Origin: an uncultured Prevotella sp.
GTDB taxonomy: Bacteria > Bacteroidota > Bacteroidia > Bacteroidales > Bacteroidaceae
NCBI GenBank assembly: GCA_900556795.1
Contig: USQD01000060.1
Coordinates: forward strand, 1-9,826
DNA: 9,826 nt
Direction: 5' to 3'
Shown: positions 1-6,266 of the stretch, piece by piece
How positions within the stretch are numbered: position 1 is the first letter of the stretch
Layout of the letters: every line of letters begins with the position of its first letter
Position numbers and translations under genes: made by a program
The notes under the pieces: model-generated
Told to the model about the DNA's origin: nothing
The model's input: only the letters and a program-made list of their open reading frames with translations
Databases searched by the model: none

Positions 1-6
1 TTTTTT

Positions 7-72
7 CAAGCAGAAGACGGCATACGAGATTCCGAAACGTGACTGGAGTTCAGACGTGTGCTCTTCCGATCT
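7..72. other. Illumina P7/TruSeq index adapter (artefact)
   Basis: Bases 7-30 are the Illumina P7 flow-cell sequence, bases 31-38 are an 8-base index (TCCGAAAC; complement GTTTCGGA, which from memory fits TruSeq index 21), and bases 39-72 are the TruSeq read-2 primer site ending in GCTCTTCCGATCT. The six T's at 1-6 match the poly-A read-through expected past an adapter end. This is library sequence left on a contig end. Genomic sequence begins at 73. Confidence 0.98.
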
Positions 73-110
73 ACAGTTATTATTATCAATTTCTTTTTCA
101 TAACCGTCAT
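73..110 (-). CDS. Start of an unidentified gene, cut by the adapter
   Basis: On the minus strand an ATG at 101 (or in frame at 110) opens a reading frame MKKKLIIIT that runs into the adapter at 72. A lysine-rich start followed by hydrophobic residues is what the beginning of a signal peptide looks like. It starts 22-31 bases after the stop codon of the fucosidase-like fragment on the same strand, so the two could belong to one operon. Only 9-12 codons are present and no function can be given. Confidence 0.3.
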
Positions 111-132
111 AAAAGAAAATGTGACCGCAATG

Positions 133-432
133 TCAAACGAGTGGCATCACGGACACGGATAATAGTTGAGAGTTTAATGAAAGATAGTATGCAGAAACAT
201 TGTTGATGCACGGACAAGCCCTTGCGCTATCGAATACGATGCGAATGCCGTTGGTTTTAATCTTGTCGAAACGAAGGATACGCTTGTAGCTGATTGTCGT
301 TGTTTCTTCCTTTTGGTTGAGCTTTACTAAGTTATTGCCTTGCAAGTAAAAGTCAGGATATACACGTTCTTCTGTATTTTTGATTAATACTACAATTCTA
401 TGCAATAAATTCAATATCCAGTAGTTCTTTAG
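133..432 (-). pseudogene. C-terminal fragment of a GH29 alpha-L-fucosidase-like protein
   Basis: The minus-strand frame is open from a stop at 433-435 down to a stop at 133 and has no convincing start codon. Its middle, TTTISYKRILRFDKIKT followed by IRIVFDSARACPCINNV, resembles the C-terminal beta-sandwich of GH29 alpha-L-fucosidases, where a GYKRILRF block is followed by an arginine-rich strand and a CP-x-I-x-N block. The preceding ERVYPDFYLQGNNLVKLN fits the strands leading into that block. The catalytic barrel is absent, so this is only the last 90-100 residues. What lies upstream of about 430 on this strand does not continue the protein, so the gene is broken or joined to foreign sequence there. 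The assignment rests on motif resemblance only. Confidence 0.45.
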
Positions 433-497
433 TTATAACATAAAAGCAAAACAATATGAAAGAATCAACAAAACAAGGTTACAAACCGCCTTAAAAT

Positions 498-570
498 TTA
501 GCTGGGCTTATCAGAGGATAATTCCCTTTTACATCTTTGAAACATTTTCCATACTTCGACATACAGTGCC
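498..570 (-). pseudogene. Unidentified C-terminal tail fragment
   Basis: The minus-strand frame ending at the TAA at 498-500 reads ALYVEVWKMFQRCKRELSS and then DKPS before the stop. This looks like the charged C-terminal end of a real protein rather than the shadow of the RHS frame. The same frame continues to 1082 only because it runs antisense through the RHS gene. I take the true fragment to end near 565-575, where the plus-strand RHS similarity begins. The family is not recognised. Confidence 0.2.
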
Positions 571-1418
571 TTGTTCGTGTCACCGACACGGAGGGCAATG
601 TAACGACCTCTACTTACGACATGGGTGACCGCCGTACTGAGGTGAACCATCCTGCAAGCGGCATCACAAGTTTCACTTATGATGCGCTCGGCAATGTGCT
701 GACCAAGCAGACTGCCAACCTTGCAAAGGAAGGCAAGTTCATCACCTACGATTACGACTATCAGCGTCTGACGGGTATCAACTACCCAGATCATCCGGAG
801 AACAACGTGAAGTATTACTACGGTGGCCGCAACGCCTCTCAGAACCGTATCGGTCGCTTGATGCTCCGTGAGGACGGAACAGGTGCCATTGAATACTTCT
901 ATGGCAAGATGGGCGAGGTGACAAAGACCCGCCGCACGATGATTGTGCCTAACCAGGCGATAGCAACCTATGTGACGCAATGGACTTACGACAGCCACAA
1001 CCGTCTGTTGGAGATGATTTATCCTGATGAGGAGAAGATTACTTACTCTTACAATCTCGGTGGTCAGCTTGAAAAGGTTCATGGCTACAAGTCATACGGC
1101 TACGATTATGTAAGCAAGATTGGCTATGACAAGTTCGAGCAGCGCACATACTTGAAGTATTGCAACGGTGCTGAGACCTTCTACACTTACGACCCACAGC
1201 GTCGCAGATTGCAGAACCTTACGGTGAATAGTGGTGGCAACACCATTATGGATAACGCTTACACTTACGATGCGGTGAGCAATGTGCTCAGCGTGCTAAA
1301 CGGTGCGTCAGTTCCACAGAGTGGAAAGGCTGGCGGACAGATGGCGCATACCTATACATATGATGCCATCTACCGTCTCGTTAGTGCAACTGGCGAGTTA
1401 TTTCATCGAGAGAAGTAG
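537..1418 (+). pseudogene. YD-repeat (RHS-type) protein, internal fragment
   Basis: The open frame contains YD repeats in series: TSTYDMGDRRTEV, SFTYDALGNVLTKQ, ITYDYDYQRLTGINYP, WTYDSHNRLLEMIYPD, FYTYDPQRRRLQNL, AYTYDAVSNVLSVL and TYTYDAIYRLVSATG. These are the hallmark of RHS proteins, large secreted or surface polymorphic toxins whose YD shell encloses a C-terminal toxin. RHS-like sequence begins only at about 565 (RVTDTEGNVTT) and stops at about 1398 (SATG). The last codons, GELFHREK, are read from sequence belonging to the opposite strand. About 280 residues are present of a protein that normally exceeds 1,000; no N-terminal secretion signal, RHS core end or toxin domain is visible. The 537 start (TTG) is not a real start. 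The fragment is non-functional as it stands here. Confidence 0.8.
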
Positions 1419-1581
1419 AGCTGTTTTGGGCAACAACAGAAAGTCCATCAGTCTCACTACCTGCATACTGGATGCGGCGTGGATCTGAGCCGTAAGAGTC
1501 GAAGTCACCAATCTTGGAAACGACACGCTGACTACCTATATAGATATGCTTTGTATAGCGACATTCATCTTGTAGTCGCAC
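1381..1581 (-). pseudogene. RHS protein fragment in inverted orientation
   Basis: This minus-strand frame reads YTKHIYIGSQRVVSKIGDF then DSYGSDPRRIQYAGSETDG. In Bacteroidales RHS proteins this block lies downstream of the YD repeats, shortly before the YHPDHLGS core motif. Here it faces the opposite way to the YD-repeat fragment it abuts at about 1395-1400. Based on the usual spacing, roughly 170 residues that should separate the two blocks are missing. An in-frame TAG lies directly upstream at 1582-1584 on this strand, so the frame is cut on that side too, and the GTG at 1581 is not a believable start. It is probably part of the same or a sister RHS gene, inverted by a rearrangement or chimeric join. 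Confidence 0.6.
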
Positions 1582-1582
1582 C

Positions 1583-1660
1583 TATTTTCTGGACAAAATG
1601 CAGGAGAAGTTGAATGAGAAAATGCGGAGGGATGATGAATTGGAGAGAATGAGGAGATGA
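1583..1660 (+). pseudogene. Unidentified C-terminal tail, highly charged
   Basis: The plus-strand frame YFLDKMQEKLNEKM continues to RRDDELERMRR and a TGA at 1658-1660. It is charged and helix-like, with no hydrophobic run. It is open only back to a TAG at 1556-1558 and has no start, so it looks like the last 25 or so residues of a gene whose body was lost at the joint near 1582. It ends 6 bases before the hairpin at 1666. The family is not recognised. Confidence 0.25.
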
Positions 1661-1665
1661 AAATG

Positions 1666-1708
1666 CAAAGCACCATTGGCTATAAAATGTGTAACCAATG
1701 GTGCTTTG
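1666..1708 (-). terminator. Hairpin terminator after the antitoxin gene
   Basis: A perfect 14-bp stem (CAAAGCACCATTGG at 1666-1679, complement at 1695-1708) encloses a 15-base loop. It lies 7 bases beyond the antitoxin stop codon. On the minus strand it is followed by CATTTTCATC, a weak T-tract. It also stands just after the plus-strand tail ending at 1660, so it could act in both directions, but no T-tract follows on the plus strand. Confidence 0.65.
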
Positions 1709-1715
1709 TGAATCG

Positions 1716-2831
1716 TTATAGAATTTTCGTTTCAAAGAAATTCTTTATCTTGTATATACCTATATCATGCTTATAGCGTCCGAACAGAAGTTGTGGATTG
1801 ACATTGTGTTTGTCTGCTTCTGTCTGAATATATGGTGCTATTTTATAAGGTACAACATCACGAGTCCTTGCCATGAACTTTTTCCACTCCGCATTTGGTA
1901 GGGTCGCATTTAAAGCAAACTCGTCAGCCTCAGACTCCTCGATGTTCTTCTTGTCCTCCATGAGATTAATCATTGCCTTACCATTTTGGGTAAGGTGCTT
2001 GAATACATGACCGACCTCATGTAAAGTGGTGAAAGCAAAATTGTCAATGGAAGCTATTCTCTCAGTGATGACAATCGTTGGTGTATCTCCTATCCAAAAG
2101 GACATCCCATCAACAGGAACTTGCCCAACCTTATTGACTACAAGAAAACGAATGCCATACTTGTTAAGAACCTCTTGGGTTTTGTTCACCGTATTCTTGT
2201 TTTCTTTAAACACATTGTTCAACTCTCTTGCCAGCATCTCTGTATCTGCCCCCTTGTCAAATGGGCATAAAGTTGAATCATCATTTTTAGAGAGATGATA
2301 GCAATAATATTTCCAAGATAGAATGTCCACGGGATTGGTTTTCACCTTTTCTGACTTGCGGTAATAAGAAAGTTCCATCTCTTCTGCCTTCAAGCCAAAG
2401 AAATCATCCAAGTTATCCACGGAAAAGACCTCGAAGATGCGTTTTACATCCTCGATGATGTTTCCTCTAACGATACCGGCTTTTCTGAAAAAGGGAATTG
2501 ATACTTGGTCTTTGAGTACATTCCAAATCTCAAGCATTTTAGTCTGCAACACAACCCTTTCGCTCTGTTTGGCGCAATCCAATTCGTATTGCGTCTGGAT
2601 GTTCATGAGATATGTCGCAGAAATGCCGAGAGCGTTTTCCAACAACAATGCCATTTCAGGTGTCAGAGAACGTTTACCTTTTATGACATCATTCAGAATG
2701 GATTTCTGTATGCCAGTGAGTTCGGACAATTCGCTCTGCTTCATATTACGAGCAGACAATTCGTCCTTAATCACCTCGCCCACATGAGTTGCCTCAAATG
2801 GGACTGCCTGATTGAAACTAAACTTAGTCAT
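1716..2831 (-). CDS. HigA-type antitoxin fused to ImmA/IrrE-like metallopeptidase domain
   Basis: This 371-residue protein is read from the ATG at 2831, six codons inside a longer TTG-started frame. Residues about 15-80 form an XRE/HigA-type helix-turn-helix (HVGEVIKDELSARNMKQSEL, then LTGIQKSILNDVIKGKRSL), expected to bind the operon promoter and the toxin. Residues about 220-310 resemble the ImmA/IrrE zinc peptidase domain: HEVGH at 271-275 supplies two zinc ligands and the catalytic Glu, and E301 in EADEFA is a candidate third ligand. Simple HigA antitoxins are about 100 residues, so this is a domain fusion. The start codon overlaps the end of the upstream toxin by 8 bases, indicating translational coupling. 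In related families the peptidase cleaves a repressor to switch genes on; here self-processing or toxin-complex control is only an inference. Confidence 0.85.
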   Translation of the reverse strand: MTKFSFNQAVPFEATHVGEVIKDELSARNMKQSELSELTGIQKSILNDVIKGKRSLTPEMALLLENALGISATYLMNIQTQYELDCAKQSERVVLQTKMLEIWNVLKDQVSIPFFRKAGIVRGNIIEDVKRIFEVFSVDNLDDFFGLKAEEMELSYYRKSEKVKTNPVDILSWKYYCYHLSKNDDSTLCPFDKGADTEMLARELNNVFKENKNTVNKTQEVLNKYGIRFLVVNKVGQVPVDGMSFWIGDTPTIVITERIASIDNFAFTTLHEVGHVFKHLTQNGKAMINLMEDKKNIEESEADEFALNATLPNAEWKKFMARTRDVVPYKIAPYIQTEADKHNVNPQLLFGRYKHDIGIYKIKNFFETKIL

Positions 2832-3144
2832 AATGATGTGATATTTCAATTAATTCTATTTCGGTAATGATAATACTGCCATCGGCAGGAGAGCTTTGGA
2901 AAATCAATCGCCAGACATCATTGCATCTTACGGATTCTTGATCTTTTCTGTCTCCGTGCAATCTTTCGTAGCGCAAGCCATAATCACGCATAATGTCTTC
3001 AATTCTTGTTGCAGCTCTCATTTTGTTGACAGCCTTAACATAACCCTTGATTGCGGCTATAGGAAGTCTTTTATACTTCTTGTCAGATGTCTTTCCATTT
3101 TCGAACAGTTCCAACAAAGCCTCGTCTTCACTTGTTATGTTCAT
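2824..3144 (-). CDS. HigB/RelE-family toxin
   Basis: This 106-residue protein has the length and motifs of HigB toxins, RelE-fold mRNA interferases that cut mRNA on the ribosome. Visible are RLPIAAIKGYVKAVNKMRAA (helical hairpin, residues 26-45), the strand YERLHGDRK (59-67), and the signature SVRCNDVWRLIF (71-82). The C-terminus ends HHYD, with His/Tyr near the end as in the family. The ATG at 3144 gives the full expected N-terminus. Toxin first, antitoxin second is the HigBA order. The stop codon lies inside the first codons of the antitoxin gene (ATGACTAA shared). Transcription probably starts from the promoter at 3178-3209, likely repressed by the downstream HTH protein. Confidence 0.85.
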   Translation of the reverse strand: MNITSEDEALLELFENGKTSDKKYKRLPIAAIKGYVKAVNKMRAATRIEDIMRDYGLRYERLHGDRKDQESVRCNDVWRLIFQSSPADGSIIITEIELIEISHHYD

Positions 3145-3177
3145 ATATTATTCAGCCATGTTATTTTTATCTGTGTG

Positions 3178-3209
3178 CAAAATTACAATAAATATTTGGT
3201 ATAAACAAA
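3178..3209 (-). promoter_or_regulatory. Bacteroidetes-type promoter of the toxin-antitoxin pair
   Basis: On the minus strand, TTTG (3209-3206) is followed after 20 bases by TAATTTTG (3185-3178), matching the -33 TTTG / -7 TAnnTTTG consensus of the primary sigma factor of Bacteroidota. The ATG of the toxin gene is about 33 bases beyond the -7 box. The -33 box sits inside the T-tract of the upstream epimerase terminator. Confidence 0.75.
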
Positions 3210-3290
3210 AAAAGTCCCGCAGATTTCGCAAATTACGCCAATTATTCCCTATTAAGAATAAAAAACAGCATAATCTGCGAAACTGCAGGA
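3203..3290 (-). terminator. Terminator of the epimerase operon
   Basis: The arms at 3272-3290 and 3215-3234 are imperfect inverted repeats of about 20 bp (AATCTGCGAAACTGCAGGA against TCCCGCAGATTTCGCAAATT, a few mismatches) around a 37-base loop. On the minus strand the second arm runs directly into CTTTTTTTGTTT (3214-3203). It lies about 40 bases past the epimerase stop codon. The same T-run provides the -33 element of the next promoter. Confidence 0.6.
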
Positions 3291-3329
3291 TCAACTTATA
3301 AAATCAACTATTCAAATGTATGTTTCTGT

Positions 3330-4511
3330 CTAATAGTCTCGTTCGATGAGTTCGAGACACATACGGGTGTTGTGATAAGGACATTTCCAGAAACCAGCCT
3401 TATCATCTACAGTATTAACTGTGCCATCTTCGAGGATAGCCCAGTGCCACTCACCGTTTCTGGCATCCATCAGATTCTTTGCCACATAATTCCAGCCCTG
3501 GATGGCAACCAGCAGATTCTCCTCGGTACGGAAATACTGGTACAGATCGATATGACCGATGATGTTCTCACACTGCACCCACCACTGGCGCTGCAGATCG
3601 AACTTATCGCCATCCTTCCAATGCTCATAAACCATACTGCCATCAGGACGCAAGCCTTCATCGGCAGCCTCAGCAATGCGACGGATAAGGCGTTCTATTT
3701 GATGAAGAACCTCCTTATCACCCAATACGAGGGCGGTCTCATGGAGTAACCAGGATGCCTCGATGTCATGACCGTAACTCTCTATATTTCTCTTGCCCTC
3801 CCACTCATCATTGAAGAAGAGGTCGAGGTGATAAGTTTCCTTATTGAGCAACTTATCGGTGAAGATATCGAGAAGATTGCGGATACACTTCTCCAGTTCC
3901 GGCGTCTTCCAAACTCGATAGAGGTTGGTATAAGGCTCAATGATATGGAGATGGGTATTCATCGTGCGGGAACCATTCTCGTCCTTATCCGAGAGACGCA
4001 TGTCGGCAATCGGATTCCACTCACGGGTCAAAGCTTCGATATAACCATTGTTCTTGGCATCAAAAGCATGCTTCTCGATGTCATGATACAGAGAGATGGC
4101 AATATCCAATGCTTCCTGATCGCCTGTGGCACGAGCATACTCCGAGAAACCATAGATGGCAAAGCCTATGGCATAGGTCTGCTTCTTGGTATCGAGCGGA
4201 TTGCCCTTGCAATCTACGCTCCAGTAGATGCCGCCATATTCCTTGTCCAGGAAATAATCACGGACATATTCCTTGGCGCGAGTGGCAGTCTCCAGATACT
4301 CCGGTTTCTTCAACACACGGTAGGCAGCAGAGAACGCCCAGAGAATGCGGGCATTCATCACAGCGCCTTTCTCGGCTTCCGGGTGTACCTGGTCGTTGCC
4401 ATCTACACGTCCGTAGAAGCCACCGTTTTCTTCATCTTTCACTTTGTGAATCCAATAGTTGAGGATGTTGTTCTCCAAGACATCCTTCATTGTTTCTTTC
4501 AAGTTTTCCAT
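3330..4511 (-). CDS. AGE-family cellobiose/mannobiose 2-epimerase
   Basis: This 393-residue cytoplasmic protein is full length for the N-acylglucosamine/cellobiose 2-epimerase family, an (alpha/alpha)6 barrel that interconverts the reducing-end glucose and mannose of beta-1,4-linked disaccharides. Landmarks: MNARILWAFSAAYR (52-65), THLHIIEPYTNLYR (186-199), SYGHDIEASWLLHE (245-258), GEWHWAI (353-359) and FWKCPYHNTRMCLELIE (374-390). H189, H248 and H380 correspond by motif and spacing to the conserved His residues of cellobiose 2-epimerases, where the latter two act as acid and base. The gene begins 32 bases after the stop of a GPH-type sugar symporter, so the two are one operon. With mannan-type enzymes nearby, mannobiose to mannosyl-glucose (feeding a GH130 phosphorylase) is the likeliest reaction; cellobiose is the alternative. 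No signal peptide is present. Confidence 0.85.
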   Translation of the reverse strand: MENLKETMKDVLENNILNYWIHKVKDEENGGFYGRVDGNDQVHPEAEKGAVMNARILWAFSAAYRVLKKPEYLETATRAKEYVRDYFLDKEYGGIYWSVDCKGNPLDTKKQTYAIGFAIYGFSEYARATGDQEALDIAISLYHDIEKHAFDAKNNGYIEALTREWNPIADMRLSDKDENGSRTMNTHLHIIEPYTNLYRVWKTPELEKCIRNLLDIFTDKLLNKETYHLDLFFNDEWEGKRNIESYGHDIEASWLLHETALVLGDKEVLHQIERLIRRIAEAADEGLRPDGSMVYEHWKDGDKFDLQRQWWVQCENIIGHIDLYQYFRTEENLLVAIQGWNYVAKNLMDARNGEWHWAILEDGTVNTVDDKAGFWKCPYHNTRMCLELIERDY

Positions 4512-4543
4512 TTTCCTATAGTGATTATTAGTCGTATTTCATT

Positions 4544-5389
4544 CTACTTCTTGATAGGGAACTTCCAGGAAAGTACCATCAACAGGAAAGCTATGACAGC
4601 TGGGAAGAGTGAGAAGAGTGACCATACCATCGTGAGCACAGAGTCGGTGACACTGGCAGGATCAATCATCGTATTACCCATACTGTCTGTAATCATGTTG
4701 GCACCTGCCCAACCCAGGAAAAGGGCGATAAGAGAACCGGAAATGGCGGTACCAAACTTCTGACTCATCGTACCTGATGAGAAAATCAAACCAGTAGCTG
4801 AGGTTCCGAAATGCTCGGTATGATAGTCGGCAACATCGGCATACATAGACCACATCAATGGCGAATAGATACCGATACCTACAGAGGTCAGGACAACCAA
4901 GGCAATCATCACCCAGATATAAGCTGGATCCATTGGGATGAAGAAGAATGCCACGGAGAGAATCAGACAGAGAACGGCTGCCCAGAAGAAAGCCATGCGC
5001 TTGCTGCCTACCTTACGGGTAAACCAAGGAGAAACACCTCCGAAAATCATACAGGTTACCTCACCGAATGCCATGAATACGGTATAGTTGATAATCAATC
5101 CCTCGATGGTTACATTGCCATGCAGACAGTAATCGAACATATATCCAGCTACGGCATAGCGGAAACCGTTGAAGAAGTTGGTGCAGACTGCAATGGCAGT
5201 CATATAGAGCCATGCCTTGTTGTGAACGAGGTCAGCAAACTGCCAGAAAGAGAACTTCTCTGCACGCTTTGGCTTGAGACGTTCCTTGGTGAGGAGTCCA
5301 CAAGCCAATGTCATCACGGCAGCAATGATACCGAGTACGGCACCAATGACAGCATACTGATGAGCAGCATTTCCTGAAGAAGAACGGTT
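4544..5389 (-). CDS. GPH-family sugar:cation symporter (MFS), 5' end missing
   Basis: This polytopic inner-membrane protein carries the C-terminal signature of the glycoside-pentoside-hexuronide:cation symporters (TC 2.A.2): PLMWSMYADVADYHTEHFG followed by TSATGLIFSSGTMSQKFGTA. About seven hydrophobic segments are visible, the first being AVIGAVLGIIAAVMTLACGL before the charged KERLKPKR loop. The GTG at 5317 is not the true start, because the frame stays open to 5389 and codes a normal membrane helix there. Family members have about 450-480 residues, so roughly the first 180-200 are missing. Beyond 5370-5389 the sequence belongs to the GH5 gene on the other strand. The symporter is followed directly by the disaccharide epimerase, so it probably imports mannobiose or a similar disaccharide released outside the inner membrane. 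Confidence 0.8.
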   Translation of the reverse strand, partial: NRSSSGNAAHQYAVIGAVLGIIAAVMTLACGLLTKERLKPKRAEKFSFWQFADLVHNKAWLYMTAIAVCTNFFNGFRYAVAGYMFDYCLHGNVTIEGLIINYTVFMAFGEVTCMIFGGVSPWFTRKVGSKRMAFFWAAVLCLILSVAFFFIPMDPAYIWVMIALVVLTSVGIGIYSPLMWSMYADVADYHTEHFGTSATGLIFSSGTMSQKFGTAISGSLIALFLGWAGANMITDSMGNTMIDPASVTDSVLTMVWSLFSLFPAVIAFLLMVLSWKFPIKK

Positions 5390-6261
5390 TTAATTCTGTC
5401 CGCATCCCAGTTACCTGGTTCCAGCACATGAAGGAAGACGGAACCGTGGATGAAGCCTGGATGAACAGAATACAGGAAATCGTAGATTACGTGATTGACA
5501 ACGGTATGTACTGCATCCTCAATGTTCATCATGACACTGGTGCAGACAGTGACGATGTCAAGCACTGGATCAAGGCTGATGAAGCCAACTACAAGGAGAA
5601 CAAGGAGAAGTTTGAGTATCTCTGGACACAGATAGCCACCCGCTTCAAGAACTACGACCAGCACCTGGTATTTGAAGGATACAATGAAATGCTTGATGCC
5701 AACAACACCTGGAATGCGCCTAAGGATGCAAGCAGCTACAAGGGCTTGAACGGTTATGCCCAAAGCTTCGTGAATGCAGTTCGTGCCACTGGTGGCAACA
5801 ACGAGACCCGCAACCTCATCGTCAATACCTATGCAGCAGCTAGCGGAGACGAGGTTTTGAACAACCTCTCTATCCCTACCGACAAGGTAGAAGGTCACAT
5901 CGCAGTAGAGGTTCACACCTATGCTCCATGGGACTGGTTTACCAAAGGCAAGTGGGATGCTTCCTGCAGCAAGGAAATCGCTGATATGTTCACCCGGCTG
6001 AACAGCAAGTTCATCAGCAAGGGCATTCCTTGCATCATCGGTGAATACGGTACTCACGGAAGCAAGAGCGTCAGCAAGAACAGTTCTGCCAGCGAGATTC
6101 AGGCTGCTGCCGACCAGGCTGCCGACATCGTGAAGCAGGCAAAGGCTTACGGCGTAGCGACCTTCTATTGGATGAGCATCTTCGACGGTACAGACAGAAG
6201 TGTGCCACAGTGGACCTTGCCTACCGTGGTGGAAGCTATGAAAAAGGCTTATAACGAATAA
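5371..6261 (+). CDS. GH5-family endoglycanase, 5' end missing
   Basis: About 296 residues of a GH5 (beta/alpha)8 barrel are present. Visible landmarks: KKNGFNSVRIPVTW (beta-2), CILNVHHD (beta-3 histidines), LVFEGYNEM with the acid/base Glu at codon 5686-5688, VEVHTYAPWDW, IIGEYG with the nucleophile Glu at codon 6043-6045, and ATFYWMS with the aromatic platform. Both catalytic residues are intact. The GYNEM/GEYG pattern and the NAVRATGGNN...RNLIVNTY block suggest subfamily GH5_4 (beta-1,4-glucan, xyloglucan or glucomannan cleavage); the subfamily is a tentative reading. The signal peptide, first strand and start codon are missing, since upstream sequence belongs to the transporter on the other strand. 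The ATG at 5428 is internal to the fold. Its stop is 5 bases before the GH26-like gene, so the two are co-transcribed. Confidence 0.85.
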   Translation, partial: FLKKNGFNSVRIPVTWFQHMKEDGTVDEAWMNRIQEIVDYVIDNGMYCILNVHHDTGADSDDVKHWIKADEANYKENKEKFEYLWTQIATRFKNYDQHLVFEGYNEMLDANNTWNAPKDASSYKGLNGYAQSFVNAVRATGGNNETRNLIVNTYAAASGDEVLNNLSIPTDKVEGHIAVEVHTYAPWDWFTKGKWDASCSKEIADMFTRLNSKFISKGIPCIIGEYGTHGSKSVSKNSSASEIQAAADQAADIVKQAKAYGVATFYWMSIFDGTDRSVPQWTLPTVVEAMKKAYNE

Positions 6262-6266
6262 AAGAC

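Noticed and set aside
498..1082. Long minus-strand frame (194 codons) across the RHS region
   Set aside because: From about 575 on it is antisense to a clear YD-repeat frame and has no recognisable motif; only its last 25 or so residues look like protein.
537..1581. Intact phase-variable RHS inversion system
   Set aside because: No flanking inverted repeats or recombinase gene are visible and about 170 codons are missing at the joint, so a simple invertible segment does not explain it.
3768..4763. 331-codon plus-strand frame
   Set aside because: It is antisense to the epimerase and symporter genes, both of which have conserved motifs in frame; it spans their intergenic gap and has no promoter.
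4811..5377. 188-codon plus-strand frame over the symporter
   Set aside because: It is antisense to the GPH signature and lacks family features or hydrophobic segments.
5314..6057. 247-codon minus-strand frame over the GH5 gene
   Set aside because: It is the complement of a coding region with intact catalytic motifs on the plus strand; composition reflects the antisense of GH5.
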